From: Thermoanaerobacterium sp. PSU-2
GTDB taxonomy: Bacteria > Bacillota > Thermoanaerobacteria > Thermoanaerobacterales > Thermoanaerobacteraceae
Assembly: GCF_002102475.1 (NCBI RefSeq)
Contig: NZ_MSQD01000002.1
Span: 1 to 64,000, forward strand
Length of the DNA: 64,000 bases
Direction: 5' to 3'
Below, piece after piece: positions 18,195 to 26,442 of this stretch. The position numbers were made by a program, and so were the translations under genes. Numbering within the stretch: the first letter of the stretch is position 1; each line of letters starts with the position of its first letter. The notes beneath the pieces are model-generated. The model had not been told where the DNA came from. It did no database searches and saw only the letters and a program-made list of their open reading frames with translations.

Positions 18195-18223
18195 TTTTAC
18201 CTTGTAGAAAATTGTGCTATAAT
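18195..18223 (+). promoter_or_regulatory. Extended -10 promoter for the steA-like operon
   Basis: A TGCTATAAT extended -10 element ends at 18223; the -35 (TTTTAC, 17 bases upstream) is weak, which is usual for extended -10 promoters. It lies directly after the spo0A terminator and 31 bases before the ATG of the next gene. Confidence 0.7.
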
Positions 18224-18254
18224 AAACAAAGAAAAGATGTATGGAGGTTTTACC

Positions 18255-19376
18255 ATGCAAATTACTGGTACAGTTAAAATGGACAAAAGGACGAAAAATC
18301 TTGCAAAGCGCATAGGCCCCGGAGAAATCGCTGTGATAGATCATGTTGATATCGATGAGATTGGTGCCGAATCTTTGATTGAAAAGAAGATTTTGGCTGT
18401 GATAAATGCTAATAAATCGATAAGCGGTAGGTATCCTAACTTAGGCCCATCTATTATTGATAAAGCTGGTATCCCTATTATAGATGAAGTTGGCGAAGAT
18501 ATATTTGATTTGCTTAAAGAGAATGATAAGATTACTATAATCGATAATGAAATATATAAAGATGGCAAATTGATAAAAAGAGGAAAATTGCTTACACACG
18601 ATGTCATTAATTACAAAATGGAAGAATGTAAGGAAAATTTGGAAGTAGAGTTGGATAAATTCATTGAGAATACACTTGAATATGCTAAAAAAGAAAAGTC
18701 ATTTATTTTGGGTGATATTGAAATACCTGATGTGAAGACAAAGTTTAAAGATAGACAAGCATTGGTTGTTGTAAGAGGAAAAGACTATAAGGAAGACTTA
18801 TATACTATTAGGCAGTATATAACAGATGTAAAGCCTATATTGATAGGAGTAGATGGGGGTGCAGATGCAATACTTGAATTTGGCTTAACACCTGATATTA
18901 TAATTGGAGACATGGATAGCGTAAGCGATAAGGCTTTGAAAAAAGCAAAGGAGATAGTAGTTCATGCCTATCCAAATGGCAAGTCGCCTGGGTTAGATAG
19001 AGTTAAATCATTAGGACTTGATGCACATATATTTAAAGCGCCAGGAACAAGTGAAGACATTGCTATGCTTTTAGCATATGAAAAGGGTGCAGATTTAATA
19101 GTGGCTGTTGGCACTCATTCTAGTATGATCGATTTTTTGGAAAAAGGAAGGAAGGGAATGTCTAGCACATTTCTAGTAAGATTAAAGATTGGATCTAAGC
19201 TTATTGATGCTAAAGGGGTTAACAAACTATACAGAGAAAATTTTAGGCTTTCATATGTTTTTAGTATTATATTTGCTGCAATGGTTCCACTTAGTGTAAT
19301 AGCTTATTTTTCACCACCTATGCAACAGCTTTTAAAACTTTTGCAGCTAAGGATAAGGCTTTTAATAGGATTTTAG
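18255..19376 (+). CDS. steA: SteA-like putative cytokinetic ring protein (TPPK-fold)
   Basis: A 373-residue protein related to the SteA family. The middle region (about residues 195-245, GVDGGADAILEFGLTPDIIIGDMDS) resembles the thiamine pyrophosphokinase catalytic fold, and one hydrophobic helix lies near the C-terminus (about residues 330-352). In Corynebacterium, SteA is recruited to the division site and works with SteB. Start ATG 18255 follows GGAGG; upstream in-frame codons overlap the terminator and promoter. The next gene is SteB/MctB-like, so the pair is conserved here. Enzymatic activity is unknown. Confidence 0.8.
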   Translation: MQITGTVKMDKRTKNLAKRIGPGEIAVIDHVDIDEIGAESLIEKKILAVINANKSISGRYPNLGPSIIDKAGIPIIDEVGEDIFDLLKENDKITIIDNEIYKDGKLIKRGKLLTHDVINYKMEECKENLEVELDKFIENTLEYAKKEKSFILGDIEIPDVKTKFKDRQALVVVRGKDYKEDLYTIRQYITDVKPILIGVDGGADAILEFGLTPDIIIGDMDSVSDKALKKAKEIVVHAYPNGKSPGLDRVKSLGLDAHIFKAPGTSEDIAMLLAYEKGADLIVAVGTHSSMIDFLEKGRKGMSSTFLVRLKIGSKLIDAKGVNKLYRENFRLSYVFSIIFAAMVPLSVIAYFSPPMQQLLKLLQLRIRLLIGF

Positions 19377-19386
19377 GAGGAGATCT

Positions 19387-20313
19387 ATGAACGTAAATAT
19401 TAGATATTATGTATTGACGATAGCAGCAATTTTTATGGCATTGGGCATCGGAATATTTATAGGATTCATGTTGGATGGACAAAAAGTTTTTTCTGAACAG
19501 CAAGAAACGATCATAAATCAGCTAGAGCAAAAATTTAAAGATATCCAAACTGAAAATTCTAATTTAAAGGACAATGTACAAAGTTTAAATAAGCAACTTG
19601 ACTATATGAACCAATACGGGAAAATTGTTTTCCCTGAGCTTGTAAAAGGACGCCTAAATGGTGTAAAAGTTGCAATAATTGAAACAAACAATGATTTTAT
19701 CTATCCAGGTTTAAGAAATGCTTTGATGAAAGCAGGTGCAACAATATCATCTGTTACAATATTTAAAGATGATTTAAATAATTTAGATCAGTCAGAGAAA
19801 GATGATTTAATAACTAATTTGTCTAAATACGGCAATATTGACAGCAACCATCTCATCGAATCTTTATCTGAGAAACTGACTGAAGTTCTTGTTACTGGGC
19901 AAGATGGAGAATTGATAACTTATTTAAAAGATAAGGGGTACATTGATTTTACTGGTACACCTGGAAATACAGACTTTATCGTTTTAGCAGGTGGCAGCAA
20001 TCTTAAAAATAACAATTTAAATATAGTAGATATCCCAATAATAAGGCAATCGAAAATTTTAAATGTGCCGATTGTCGGAGTTGAACAAAGCGATGTGAAG
20101 TATTCTTATATGGATGCGTATAGAAAACAACACTTGTCAACCGTTGATAACATAGATACGATTATAGGACAAACTTCATTGGTAATGGTGATGCAAGGCA
20201 AAGATGGCAATTATGGAATAAAAGCTGGAGATACAGCGATTATGCCCGATTCCTTTATAGAATACCAACAGAATCAAAATCAAAATAAGACAAATTCAAA
20301 CGAGGTGAAATGA
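19387..20313 (+). CDS. SteB/MctB-like membrane protein
   Basis: A 308-residue protein with one N-terminal membrane helix (about residues 8-28), a coiled coil (about 35-75) and a soluble Rossmann-like domain. This is the layout of the MctB/SteB family, named copper transporter in mycobacteria and division partner of SteA in corynebacteria. Located 10 bases after the steA-like gene with TAGGAGGAG before the ATG. The partner role with the SteA-like protein fits the context better than copper transport. The stop overlaps the next start. Confidence 0.78.
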   Translation: MNVNIRYYVLTIAAIFMALGIGIFIGFMLDGQKVFSEQQETIINQLEQKFKDIQTENSNLKDNVQSLNKQLDYMNQYGKIVFPELVKGRLNGVKVAIIETNNDFIYPGLRNALMKAGATISSVTIFKDDLNNLDQSEKDDLITNLSKYGNIDSNHLIESLSEKLTEVLVTGQDGELITYLKDKGYIDFTGTPGNTDFIVLAGGSNLKNNNLNIVDIPIIRQSKILNVPIVGVEQSDVKYSYMDAYRKQHLSTVDNIDTIIGQTSLVMVMQGKDGNYGIKAGDTAIMPDSFIEYQQNQNQNKTNSNEVK

Positions 20314-20987
20314 TGGCTGTAAGTGTTTTGATACCGGCATACAATGAAGGCAAGAGAATCGTTGATACAATAAAGGGAATGGAGAATATAGAGGAAATTG
20401 ATGAGATCATTGTTATAAATGATGGCTCTACAGATGACACAGCAGATAAAGCTAAAAAAGCAGGAGCAAAATTGGTGAACCTAAAAAATAATTCTGGTAA
20501 AGGAAGAGCCTTAAAAGAAGGCTTGAAATACGTTAAAAATGATGTTATCGCTTTTATTGACGCAGATGTAGGTTTGACTTCTCGAGAGGTAATCAAATTA
20601 ATAAAACCTGTTTTAAATAATGATGCCGATGTTACTGTAGCCAGATTTCCTAAAGTCAATGTTAAATCAGGTTTTGGGTTTGTAAAGAAATTAGCAAAAT
20701 ACGGCGTAAAAATGCTTACTGGTCATGATTTTGATTCTACACTCTCTGGTCAAAGGGTTTTTAAAAAAGAAGTGCTTGACAAAATAAAAAAAATTTATGG
20801 TGGTTATGGTATAGAAGTTGGTATGACAATCGACATATTTAATTTAGGATATAAGATTAAAGAAGTAGATGTTGATATGACTCACTCTGTTACATTAAGA
20901 GATATCAAAGGTTTTATTCATAGAGGTAGACAGTTTTTCGATATACTTAAAGTTTTATTAATAAAAGCGATATTTAAGGACCGGTGA
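20313..20987 (+). CDS. Family 2 glycosyltransferase
   Basis: A GT-A fold glycosyltransferase of about 224 residues. The N-terminal VLIPAYNEGKRIVDTI, the VINDGSTDDT nucleotide-sugar motif and the DXD-like FIDADVGL are clear; there is no membrane segment. It resembles dolichyl-phosphate sugar transferases. ATG 20310 and 20313 are tandem behind GAGGTGA. Being coupled to steB and followed by a lipid-phosphate sugar transferase homologue, it may act in cell-envelope glycan synthesis; the substrate is unknown. Confidence 0.85.
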   Translation: MAVSVLIPAYNEGKRIVDTIKGMENIEEIDEIIVINDGSTDDTADKAKKAGAKLVNLKNNSGKGRALKEGLKYVKNDVIAFIDADVGLTSREVIKLIKPVLNNDADVTVARFPKVNVKSGFGFVKKLAKYGVKMLTGHDFDSTLSGQRVFKKEVLDKIKKIYGGYGIEVGMTIDIFNLGYKIKEVDVDMTHSVTLRDIKGFIHRGRQFFDILKVLLIKAIFKDR

Positions 20988-20991
20988 TAAA

Positions 20992-21801
20992 GTGTCATCA
21001 TTAATGATTTTTATCATATCTTTTTTGTTGATGATAGTAATTCAAAAATTTATAATTCAGATATTAGACAAAGATGTGTGCCTAAAGCCTAATTATAAAA
21101 ATGTTTTGATTCCAGTATGTGGTGGAATAGCTTTTGTTCCAACTATTTTTATTGCAGCGATTATCTCAAAGTTTCTTGGGATTTCTGATGAAATGACGTC
21201 GATTTTTTTGGTTTCCATTGTATTGATGTCTTATGTAGGTTTAATCGACGATTTATTAGGTGATAGAAGTGTCAGAGGATTAAAAGGGCATATTAAATCA
21301 CTTCTGAACATGAAATTGACAACAGGAGGTTTAAAAGCGGTAATAGGCGTTATAGTATCGTTTTATATAAGCATAAATATTAGCAATAGATTAGTTGATA
21401 TAATAGTTAACACAATATTGATATCTTTATTTACTAATTTTTTGAATTTGCTTGATTTAAGACCAGGAAGAGCTTGCAAAGCGTTCTTTTTTATAGCCAT
21501 AATTTTCTTATTAGCAGGTACTGGAAACTTTTTAATCTTACTAATTGTTTTGGGAGCTGTAATTGCCTTTATACCACTGGATCTAAAAGCAAAAATTATG
21601 TTAGGTGATACTGGTTCTAATATTCTTGGACTTACGTTAGGAATATCAAGTGTTTTATTGTTTAATTTCAATATACGACTAATTATCTTGGGATTTTTGA
21701 TTTTAATTCATATTATTACTGAAAAATATTCATTGTCTAAAATAATAGAAAAAAATAAGTTTTTGAATTATTTAGACATGATTGGCAGAGGACGTGATTA
21801 G
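20992..21801 (+). CDS. MraY/WecA-like glycosyl-1-phosphate transferase (GT4)
   Basis: A polytopic membrane protein of 269 residues with roughly nine hydrophobic segments. Motifs of the polyprenyl-phosphate sugar-phosphotransferase superfamily are present: GLIDDLLGD, NLLDLRPGRA and MLGDTGSNILG. It is shorter than true MraY (about 320) and its DLRPGRA motif marks a separate paralogue group. It probably attaches a sugar phosphate to undecaprenyl phosphate. The GTG start at 20992 is four bases after the preceding gene; its ribosome site is poor (GGTGATAAA). Confidence 0.82.
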   Translation: MSSLMIFIISFLLMIVIQKFIIQILDKDVCLKPNYKNVLIPVCGGIAFVPTIFIAAIISKFLGISDEMTSIFLVSIVLMSYVGLIDDLLGDRSVRGLKGHIKSLLNMKLTTGGLKAVIGVIVSFYISINISNRLVDIIVNTILISLFTNFLNLLDLRPGRACKAFFFIAIIFLLAGTGNFLILLIVLGAVIAFIPLDLKAKIMLGDTGSNILGLTLGISSVLLFNFNIRLIILGFLILIHIITEKYSLSKIIEKNKFLNYLDMIGRGRD

Positions 21802-21803
21802 TT

Positions 21804-22880
21804 GTGATTTCAATTAAAAAAGGAATTGTAAAAAAAATTATATCAGAAAAGGCTGATATATGCTTTGTAGAAATTGACGTAGAAGGAATTGTTTCAAAGG
21901 CAGTAAATTATAATAAGATTACAGGTATAATAAACGTGGATGATGTAGTTTATGTAAATCAAACGGCTAGAAACTTGCAATTGGGTACGGGTGGATATGA
22001 CTTTGTCATATTGAATACAAGATACGATTCATTTGAATATAAAAACATAGGGCATATAATGAAAATGCGCTATTCTCCTATGCAAATTAATGTGCTTTCG
22101 GTAGAAGAACAAGATAGTCCGTACCATGATATTTTTAATAATTTTAAAGGGTTGAATGGCATGCCTGCGATAGTAGCTGAACTTCACAGCATGTTGGCTC
22201 CTACTGCAATAATATTAAAGAAATTAAAACCATCGGTTAAAATTTCATATATAATGACTGATTCTGCTTGTCTTCCTATATCTTTCAGCAATACTGTCCA
22301 TTATTTAAAAGAAAATAATTTTATCGATACCACAATTACTATTGGCCATGCCTTTGGAGGGGATTTTGAGGCTGTTAATATTTATTCGGCATTGATATGT
22401 GCAAAGGAAGTAGCCAAAAGCGACGTTGCAATTATAGCTATGGGGCCAGGCATAGTCGGGACAGGAACAAAATATGGATTTTCAGGCATCGATCAAGCTT
22501 CAATTATAGATGCAATAAACAAAATAAAGGGTAATTCTATATTGATACCTAGAATTAGTTTTAATGACGCAAGAGAAAGACACAACGGTATAAGCCATCA
22601 TACTGTTACAGTAGCAGAACTTGTGAATAGCACATGCACTATTGCAGTCCCAAAACTGAAACATGAAAAAGAGATTCTTCTCAAAAAGCAATTGGAAAAT
22701 AACGCATTTGATAAGATGAATAAATACTTTGTTGATGTTGAAAAATATAGAAAGCTATTGCACAATGTAAAAGATATTAAATTCACTACTATGGGAAGAG
22801 GACTTGATGAAGAAAGCGAGTTTTTCGATGCTTGTATTGCTGCAGCAGTTTATTGTTCGGATCTATTAATGGTTGATTAA
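21804..22880 (+). CDS. DUF3866 family protein
   Basis: A 358-residue soluble protein of the DUF3866 family, function unknown. The N-terminal 80 residues look like a beta-rich module (GIVKKII, FVEIDVEG); the rest contains conserved glycine-rich loops (MGPGIVGTGT, TIGHAFGGDFEA) and HHTVTVAEL. GTG 21804 begins two bases after the preceding stop. It closes the steA-steB-glycosyltransferase cluster. Its 3' end overlaps a small gene on the other strand. Confidence 0.8.
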   Translation: MISIKKGIVKKIISEKADICFVEIDVEGIVSKAVNYNKITGIINVDDVVYVNQTARNLQLGTGGYDFVILNTRYDSFEYKNIGHIMKMRYSPMQINVLSVEEQDSPYHDIFNNFKGLNGMPAIVAELHSMLAPTAIILKKLKPSVKISYIMTDSACLPISFSNTVHYLKENNFIDTTITIGHAFGGDFEAVNIYSALICAKEVAKSDVAIIAMGPGIVGTGTKYGFSGIDQASIIDAINKIKGNSILIPRISFNDARERHNGISHHTVTVAELVNSTCTIAVPKLKHEKEILLKKQLENNAFDKMNKYFVDVEKYRKLLHNVKDIKFTTMGRGLDEESEFFDACIAAAVYCSDLLMVD

Positions 22881-22979
22881 CTCATAAAACGTTTTGTACT
22901 TAGAAGAAAGTTCATTTAAAAGCTTTAAGAGTTCATAAAATTTACCCTTAAAATAAATTTTGTTTTCGCATATAATCAT
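22866..22979 (-). CDS. Small conserved-looking protein (37 residues)
   Basis: On the minus strand an AAAGGAG ribosome site (22989-22995) lies 9 bases before an ATG at 22979, opening a 37-codon frame that begins MIICENKIYFKGKF and ends near 22866. The product is rich in Lys, Tyr, Leu and Glu, and could fold as a beta-hairpin followed by a helix. An alternative ATG at 22988 touches the ribosome site. Its 3' end overlaps the convergent DUF3866 gene by 15 bases. It fills an otherwise unexplained 170-base gap. I do not recognise a function. Confidence 0.6.
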   Translation of the reverse strand: MIICENKIYFKGKFYELLKLLNELSSKYKTFYELINH

Positions 22980-23052
22980 TACATTCATCTCCTTTGATGT
23001 TATCTTATGCAAGCTAAGTAAAAAATATACTAATCAGAAAGGATTGTATAAA

Positions 23053-23577
23053 ATGGAGCTAACCGAAGTAACAAAGAGTTCAAATGTCATATTTTCGGGC
23101 AAGATAATAAACTTGAGAGTAGATGATGTTGTTTTGCCAAACGGAAAGATAACAACAAGAGAAATTGTTGAACATAATGGTGGTGTTTCAATATTAGCGA
23201 TAAACAAAATCGGAAAAATAGTCATGGTTGAACAGTACAGAAAACCCGCAGAGAAGATGCTGTTGGAGATACCTGCAGGAAAATTAAATGTGGGAGAGGA
23301 GCCTATAGAGTGTGCAAAAAGAGAGCTAATGGAGGAAACAGGGTATATAGCGAAAGAGCTTAAACACTTGTTTTCATTTTATCCATCTCCTGGTTTTTCC
23401 ACAGAAATTTTGCATCTATTTTTGGCAGATGATTTAGAAAAAGGCACATCAAATACAGATCCAGATGAATTTTTGAATGTTCATGAGTATACAGTCGATG
23501 AGATTAGGAATATGATGCAAAAAGGCTTGATTGAAGATGCAAAAACACTTATTGCGTTATTGTATTATATAAGGTGA
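23053..23577 (+). CDS. nudF: Nudix hydrolase, ADP-ribose pyrophosphatase
   Basis: A 174-residue Nudix protein. The Nudix box GEEPIECAKRELMEETGY is intact, preceded by VVEQYRKPAEK-type ADP-sugar pyrophosphatase sequence and LEIPAGKL. It likely hydrolyses ADP-ribose to AMP and ribose 5-phosphate. The start at ATG 23053 follows AGAAAGGA; a longer frame from 22960 runs through the intergenic region and is rejected. In Bacillus nudF also precedes the yqxK and spoIIM genes, as here. Confidence 0.92.
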   Translation: MELTEVTKSSNVIFSGKIINLRVDDVVLPNGKITTREIVEHNGGVSILAINKIGKIVMVEQYRKPAEKMLLEIPAGKLNVGEEPIECAKRELMEETGYIAKELKHLFSFYPSPGFSTEILHLFLADDLEKGTSNTDPDEFLNVHEYTVDEIRNMMQKGLIEDAKTLIALLYYIR

Positions 23578-23590
23578 AAAGGGGTTTAAG

Positions 23591-24757
23591 ATGTACTATA
23601 ATGCAGATTTACACGTTCACATAGGAAGGACTAGAAATGGCAGGCCTGTTAAGATCACCGCTTCACCAAATCTAACAGTCGAAAATATATTAAATAAATG
23701 TATTGAGAAAGGCATAGATATTGTAGGAATTGTTGATTGTGCTGCTCCAGAAATTTTAGATGAAATAGAGCAACTGCTTAAAACTGAATATGGATTGTAT
23801 GAAGAACTTGAAGGTGGAGGAATTTTATTTGAGCAAAAGGTATTATTGCTGTTAGTAAGTGAAATAGAGGTAGGTGGTGAATTGCGTGGTTCACCGCATT
23901 TATTGTGTTTTTTGAAAGATATAAAATCGATGAGGAAGTTTTCTAAAGCCTTATCTAAACATATTAATAATGTAAATTTAAGTACACAAAGATGCAGTTT
24001 AAATAGCATGGAAATATTGAAGATTGCAGAAGACTTAGATGGATTTGTTGTACCTGCTCACATATTTACGCCATATAAAAGTTATTATGGAAATACGACA
24101 GATAGATTAAATTATATATTTAATGAATATTTTGAAAATGTCAATGCGGTAGAACTTGGATTAAGCTCTGATACTTTTTTGGCAGATATGATAAGTGAAT
24201 TAAGAGGTAAAACTTTTTTAAGCAATTCCGATGCTCATTCGCTACAAAAAATTGGCAGGGAATTTAACGTATTTGATTTGCCTAAACCTGATTTTACAAG
24301 CTTAAAAGCTGCATTAAAGTCCATGAAAGGAGTCATAAGAAATTATGGACTAAATCCTGCATTAGGCAAATATCATAGAACATTTTGTCTTGATTGCAAT
24401 AAAGTTGCTAATGTAGATCCGCCAGCGTATAAGTGTGCTTATTGCAATAGCAAGAACATAGTATTTGGGGTTTTAGACAGAATATATGAGATAAAAGATC
24501 AAGAGATGCTACACCCGCCCTTTAGAGCTGAATATGTATATCAGATTCCATTGGAATTTTTGCCTGGCATCGGCCCAAAAACAATTAAGAAGCTTACGAG
24601 AGAAGTTGGAAGCGAAATATACGTCACACATGAAGCGCCTTTTGAACAATTAAAAAATTCAGTTGGCGAAAAAATAGCGAAAAATATCTTAGATGCAAGA
24701 TATGGCAATCTAAAAATTGAAACAGGAGGCGGCGGTATCTACGGGAAAATAATTTGA
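23591..24757 (+). CDS. EndoQ-like PHP-domain protein (YqxK family)
   Basis: A 388-residue protein with an N-terminal PHP metallo-hydrolase domain (DLHVHIGRT, GIVDCAAPE, SNSDAHSLQKIG), then a zinc-ribbon-like CLDCN...CAYCN, and a C-terminal helix-hairpin-helix (LPGIGPKTIKKL). This matches endonuclease Q, which cuts DNA 5' of deaminated bases in archaea and some bacilli. Deaminated-base repair would make sense in a thermophile. The activity is inferred from the family. ATG 23591 follows AAAGGGG; nudF is 13 bases upstream. Confidence 0.85.
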   Translation: MYYNADLHVHIGRTRNGRPVKITASPNLTVENILNKCIEKGIDIVGIVDCAAPEILDEIEQLLKTEYGLYEELEGGGILFEQKVLLLLVSEIEVGGELRGSPHLLCFLKDIKSMRKFSKALSKHINNVNLSTQRCSLNSMEILKIAEDLDGFVVPAHIFTPYKSYYGNTTDRLNYIFNEYFENVNAVELGLSSDTFLADMISELRGKTFLSNSDAHSLQKIGREFNVFDLPKPDFTSLKAALKSMKGVIRNYGLNPALGKYHRTFCLDCNKVANVDPPAYKCAYCNSKNIVFGVLDRIYEIKDQEMLHPPFRAEYVYQIPLEFLPGIGPKTIKKLTREVGSEIYVTHEAPFEQLKNSVGEKIAKNILDARYGNLKIETGGGGIYGKII

Positions 24758-24764
24758 GGTAGTC

Positions 24765-24791
24765 ATAATGTCCTTCTCCATGGCATAAATT
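24765..24791 (+). promoter_or_regulatory. Possible sigma-E promoter for spoIIM
   Basis: ATA at 24765-24767, a 16-base spacer and CATAAATT at 24784-24791 fit the sigma-E layout (ATA, 16 bases, cATAcanT) with one -10 mismatch. spoIIM is sigma-E dependent in Bacillus. The TTG start lies 34 bases downstream. Confidence 0.55.
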
Positions 24792-24825
24792 AAAATATAA
24801 TTTGAGGCAGGAGGAGGACGTTGCC

Positions 24826-25452
24826 TTGAAATATTTAAAAGAAAAGACATCTAAACACATTCGAGACAATTCGATATTATATATCATAATTTTAATGTCA
24901 TTTATGATTGGTATAGCATCTGGTTCTTTTACAATAAATACGTTAAATGATGTACAAAAAGAAAATATGATGAAATACATTAAAAATTTTTACGTAATAA
25001 TTAGCCAGATGAAGATAGTTCCAATTGAAATATTTAAACAATCTGTTTTAAATAATTTTGAAACGACGTTTGTATTGTGGCTTCTTGGAGCAACAATTAT
25101 TGGAATTCCATTTATATTTATTGTTATTGGCATAAGAGGATTTTTATTAGGTTTTTCAGTTGGTTTTCTGATAAACCAATTGAAATACAAAGGAATTCTC
25201 TTTACGTTGGTTGCTATATTGCCTCAGAATATTCTTGTTTTAATTTCATTATTTTTTATTTCAGCAACGGCCATCAATTTTTCGATGTATATATTAAAAA
25301 ACCGAAGATTCAATATTAATGATTTATTTTCTCAATTTGTAACATATACTTTATTGGTTTATTTTGCATTTTCGCTGATGATAGTTAGCGGGGTATTTGA
25401 AGCATATATTACACCTAAAATACTTTATTTTTTAAAAAATATTATACAATAA
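24826..25452 (+). CDS. spoIIM: Stage II sporulation protein M
   Basis: SpoIIM (208 residues) is a polytopic membrane protein of the SpoIIDMP engulfment machine in the mother cell. About five hydrophobic segments are visible, starting at ILYIIILMSFMIGIASG, with the family's GIRGFLLGFS loop. TTG 24826 is the likely start: AGGAGGAGG ends 8 bases upstream. An in-frame TTG at 24802 precedes the ribosome site and is rejected. Confidence 0.93.
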   Translation: MKYLKEKTSKHIRDNSILYIIILMSFMIGIASGSFTINTLNDVQKENMMKYIKNFYVIISQMKIVPIEIFKQSVLNNFETTFVLWLLGATIIGIPFIFIVIGIRGFLLGFSVGFLINQLKYKGILFTLVAILPQNILVLISLFFISATAINFSMYILKNRRFNINDLFSQFVTYTLLVYFAFSLMIVSGVFEAYITPKILYFLKNIIQ

Positions 25453-25518
25453 GCAAGAAGGAAAAATAAAAAATATGTTGAATATAAAAATATAACTAAA
25501 ATAATAGGGGTAATGTAG

Positions 25519-26385
25519 ATGGGAAGCATTGTACAAGCTTTTATTGACTTTTTGAAAAATGACAAAAAGCTAAGCGATAATACGATTGAATCTTATAAAA
25601 GAGATATAACGCAGTTTATGGGGTACTTAAAAGAAAACAATATCGAATATTATGATGTTAATAAAATAACAATTATTAGCTATTTAAATTTTTTAAAACA
25701 TAAAAATATGTCACAATCCACTATTTCTCGTCATTTATCATCCATAAAATCTTTTTACCAGTACTTATTTATGAATAAGTTTATTGATAAAGAACCAGCA
25801 TATACTTTAGATGCACCGAAAATAGAGAAAAAGATTCCTCTAACATTGTCAGTGGAACAGGTTGACAAGCTTTTATCTCACGAATTTGAGAATAGTGAAA
25901 AAGGATTGAGAGATAAAGCGATATTAGAGGTCTTGTATGCAACTGGCCTAAAAGTATCAGAGCTGATATCTCTGCGTGTAAAAGATGTGAATCTTAATTA
26001 TGGTTATATTTATTGCAAAAGTTCAAAAGAAAGATTTATACCAATTGGAGATTCAGCTTCAAATGCGCTTCAAAGCTACATCTCTGTAAGGAGAAAAATA
26101 GATCAGGATGAATTCCTGTTTTTAAATTTGAGAGGTGAACCGTTGACTCGCCAGGGATGCTGGAAAATCATTAAAGAATATACCAACATAGTAAATCCAG
26201 GATTTGACATAACACCAAGTATATTGAGAAAATCTTTTGCAAAGCACATGTTGGAAAATGGAGCTGACATAAGAAGCGTACAGGAAATTCTTGGATACAA
26301 ATCTTTTAACCAAGGTGATTTGATTTCATTAATTTCAAAATCGAAAATAAAAGAAGTGTACAAAAGATCTCATCCAAGAGCTTAA
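25519..26385 (+). CDS. XerD-like tyrosine recombinase lacking the catalytic tyrosine
   Basis: A 288-residue homologue of XerD at the usual xerD position (between spoIIM and dacF). The N-terminal SAM-like DNA-binding domain and the overall catalytic fold are kept. Aligned with E. coli XerD by motif and spacing, four of six catalytic residues are changed: Arg148 is Lys145 (ATGLKVSEL), His244 is Ser234 (TPSILRKSF), His270 is Tyr260 (ILGYKSF) and nucleophile Tyr279 is Ile269. The hairpin lysine region (KSSKER) and Arg247 equivalent (Arg237) remain. The frame is intact over the normal length and ends with the family's HPRA. It should bind DNA but not cut it; a structural or accessory role is inferred. 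Confidence 0.88.
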   Translation: MGSIVQAFIDFLKNDKKLSDNTIESYKRDITQFMGYLKENNIEYYDVNKITIISYLNFLKHKNMSQSTISRHLSSIKSFYQYLFMNKFIDKEPAYTLDAPKIEKKIPLTLSVEQVDKLLSHEFENSEKGLRDKAILEVLYATGLKVSELISLRVKDVNLNYGYIYCKSSKERFIPIGDSASNALQSYISVRRKIDQDEFLFLNLRGEPLTRQGCWKIIKEYTNIVNPGFDITPSILRKSFAKHMLENGADIRSVQEILGYKSFNQGDLISLISKSKIKEVYKRSHPRA

Positions 26386-26401
26386 AAATTTAGGAATAAT
26401 A

Positions 26402-26439
26402 ATCCCTCCATTAGAAAAAATAATTTTAAGAGGAGGGAT
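26402..26439 (+). promoter_or_regulatory. Inverted repeat that can sequester the dacF ribosome site
   Basis: ATCCCTCC (26402-26409) is perfectly complementary to GGAGGGAT (26432-26439), which is the dacF Shine-Dalgarno sequence 3 bases before its ATG; loop of 22 bases. There is no T run, so it is not a terminator. It could limit dacF translation in transcripts that read in from upstream. Confidence 0.5.
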
Positions 26440-26442
26440 AAA

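Noticed and set aside
22960-23052. Extended N-terminus for the Nudix protein
   Set aside because: The extra 31 residues have no family similarity and no ribosome site, and overlap the start of the minus-strand small gene. ATG 23053 has a good ribosome site.
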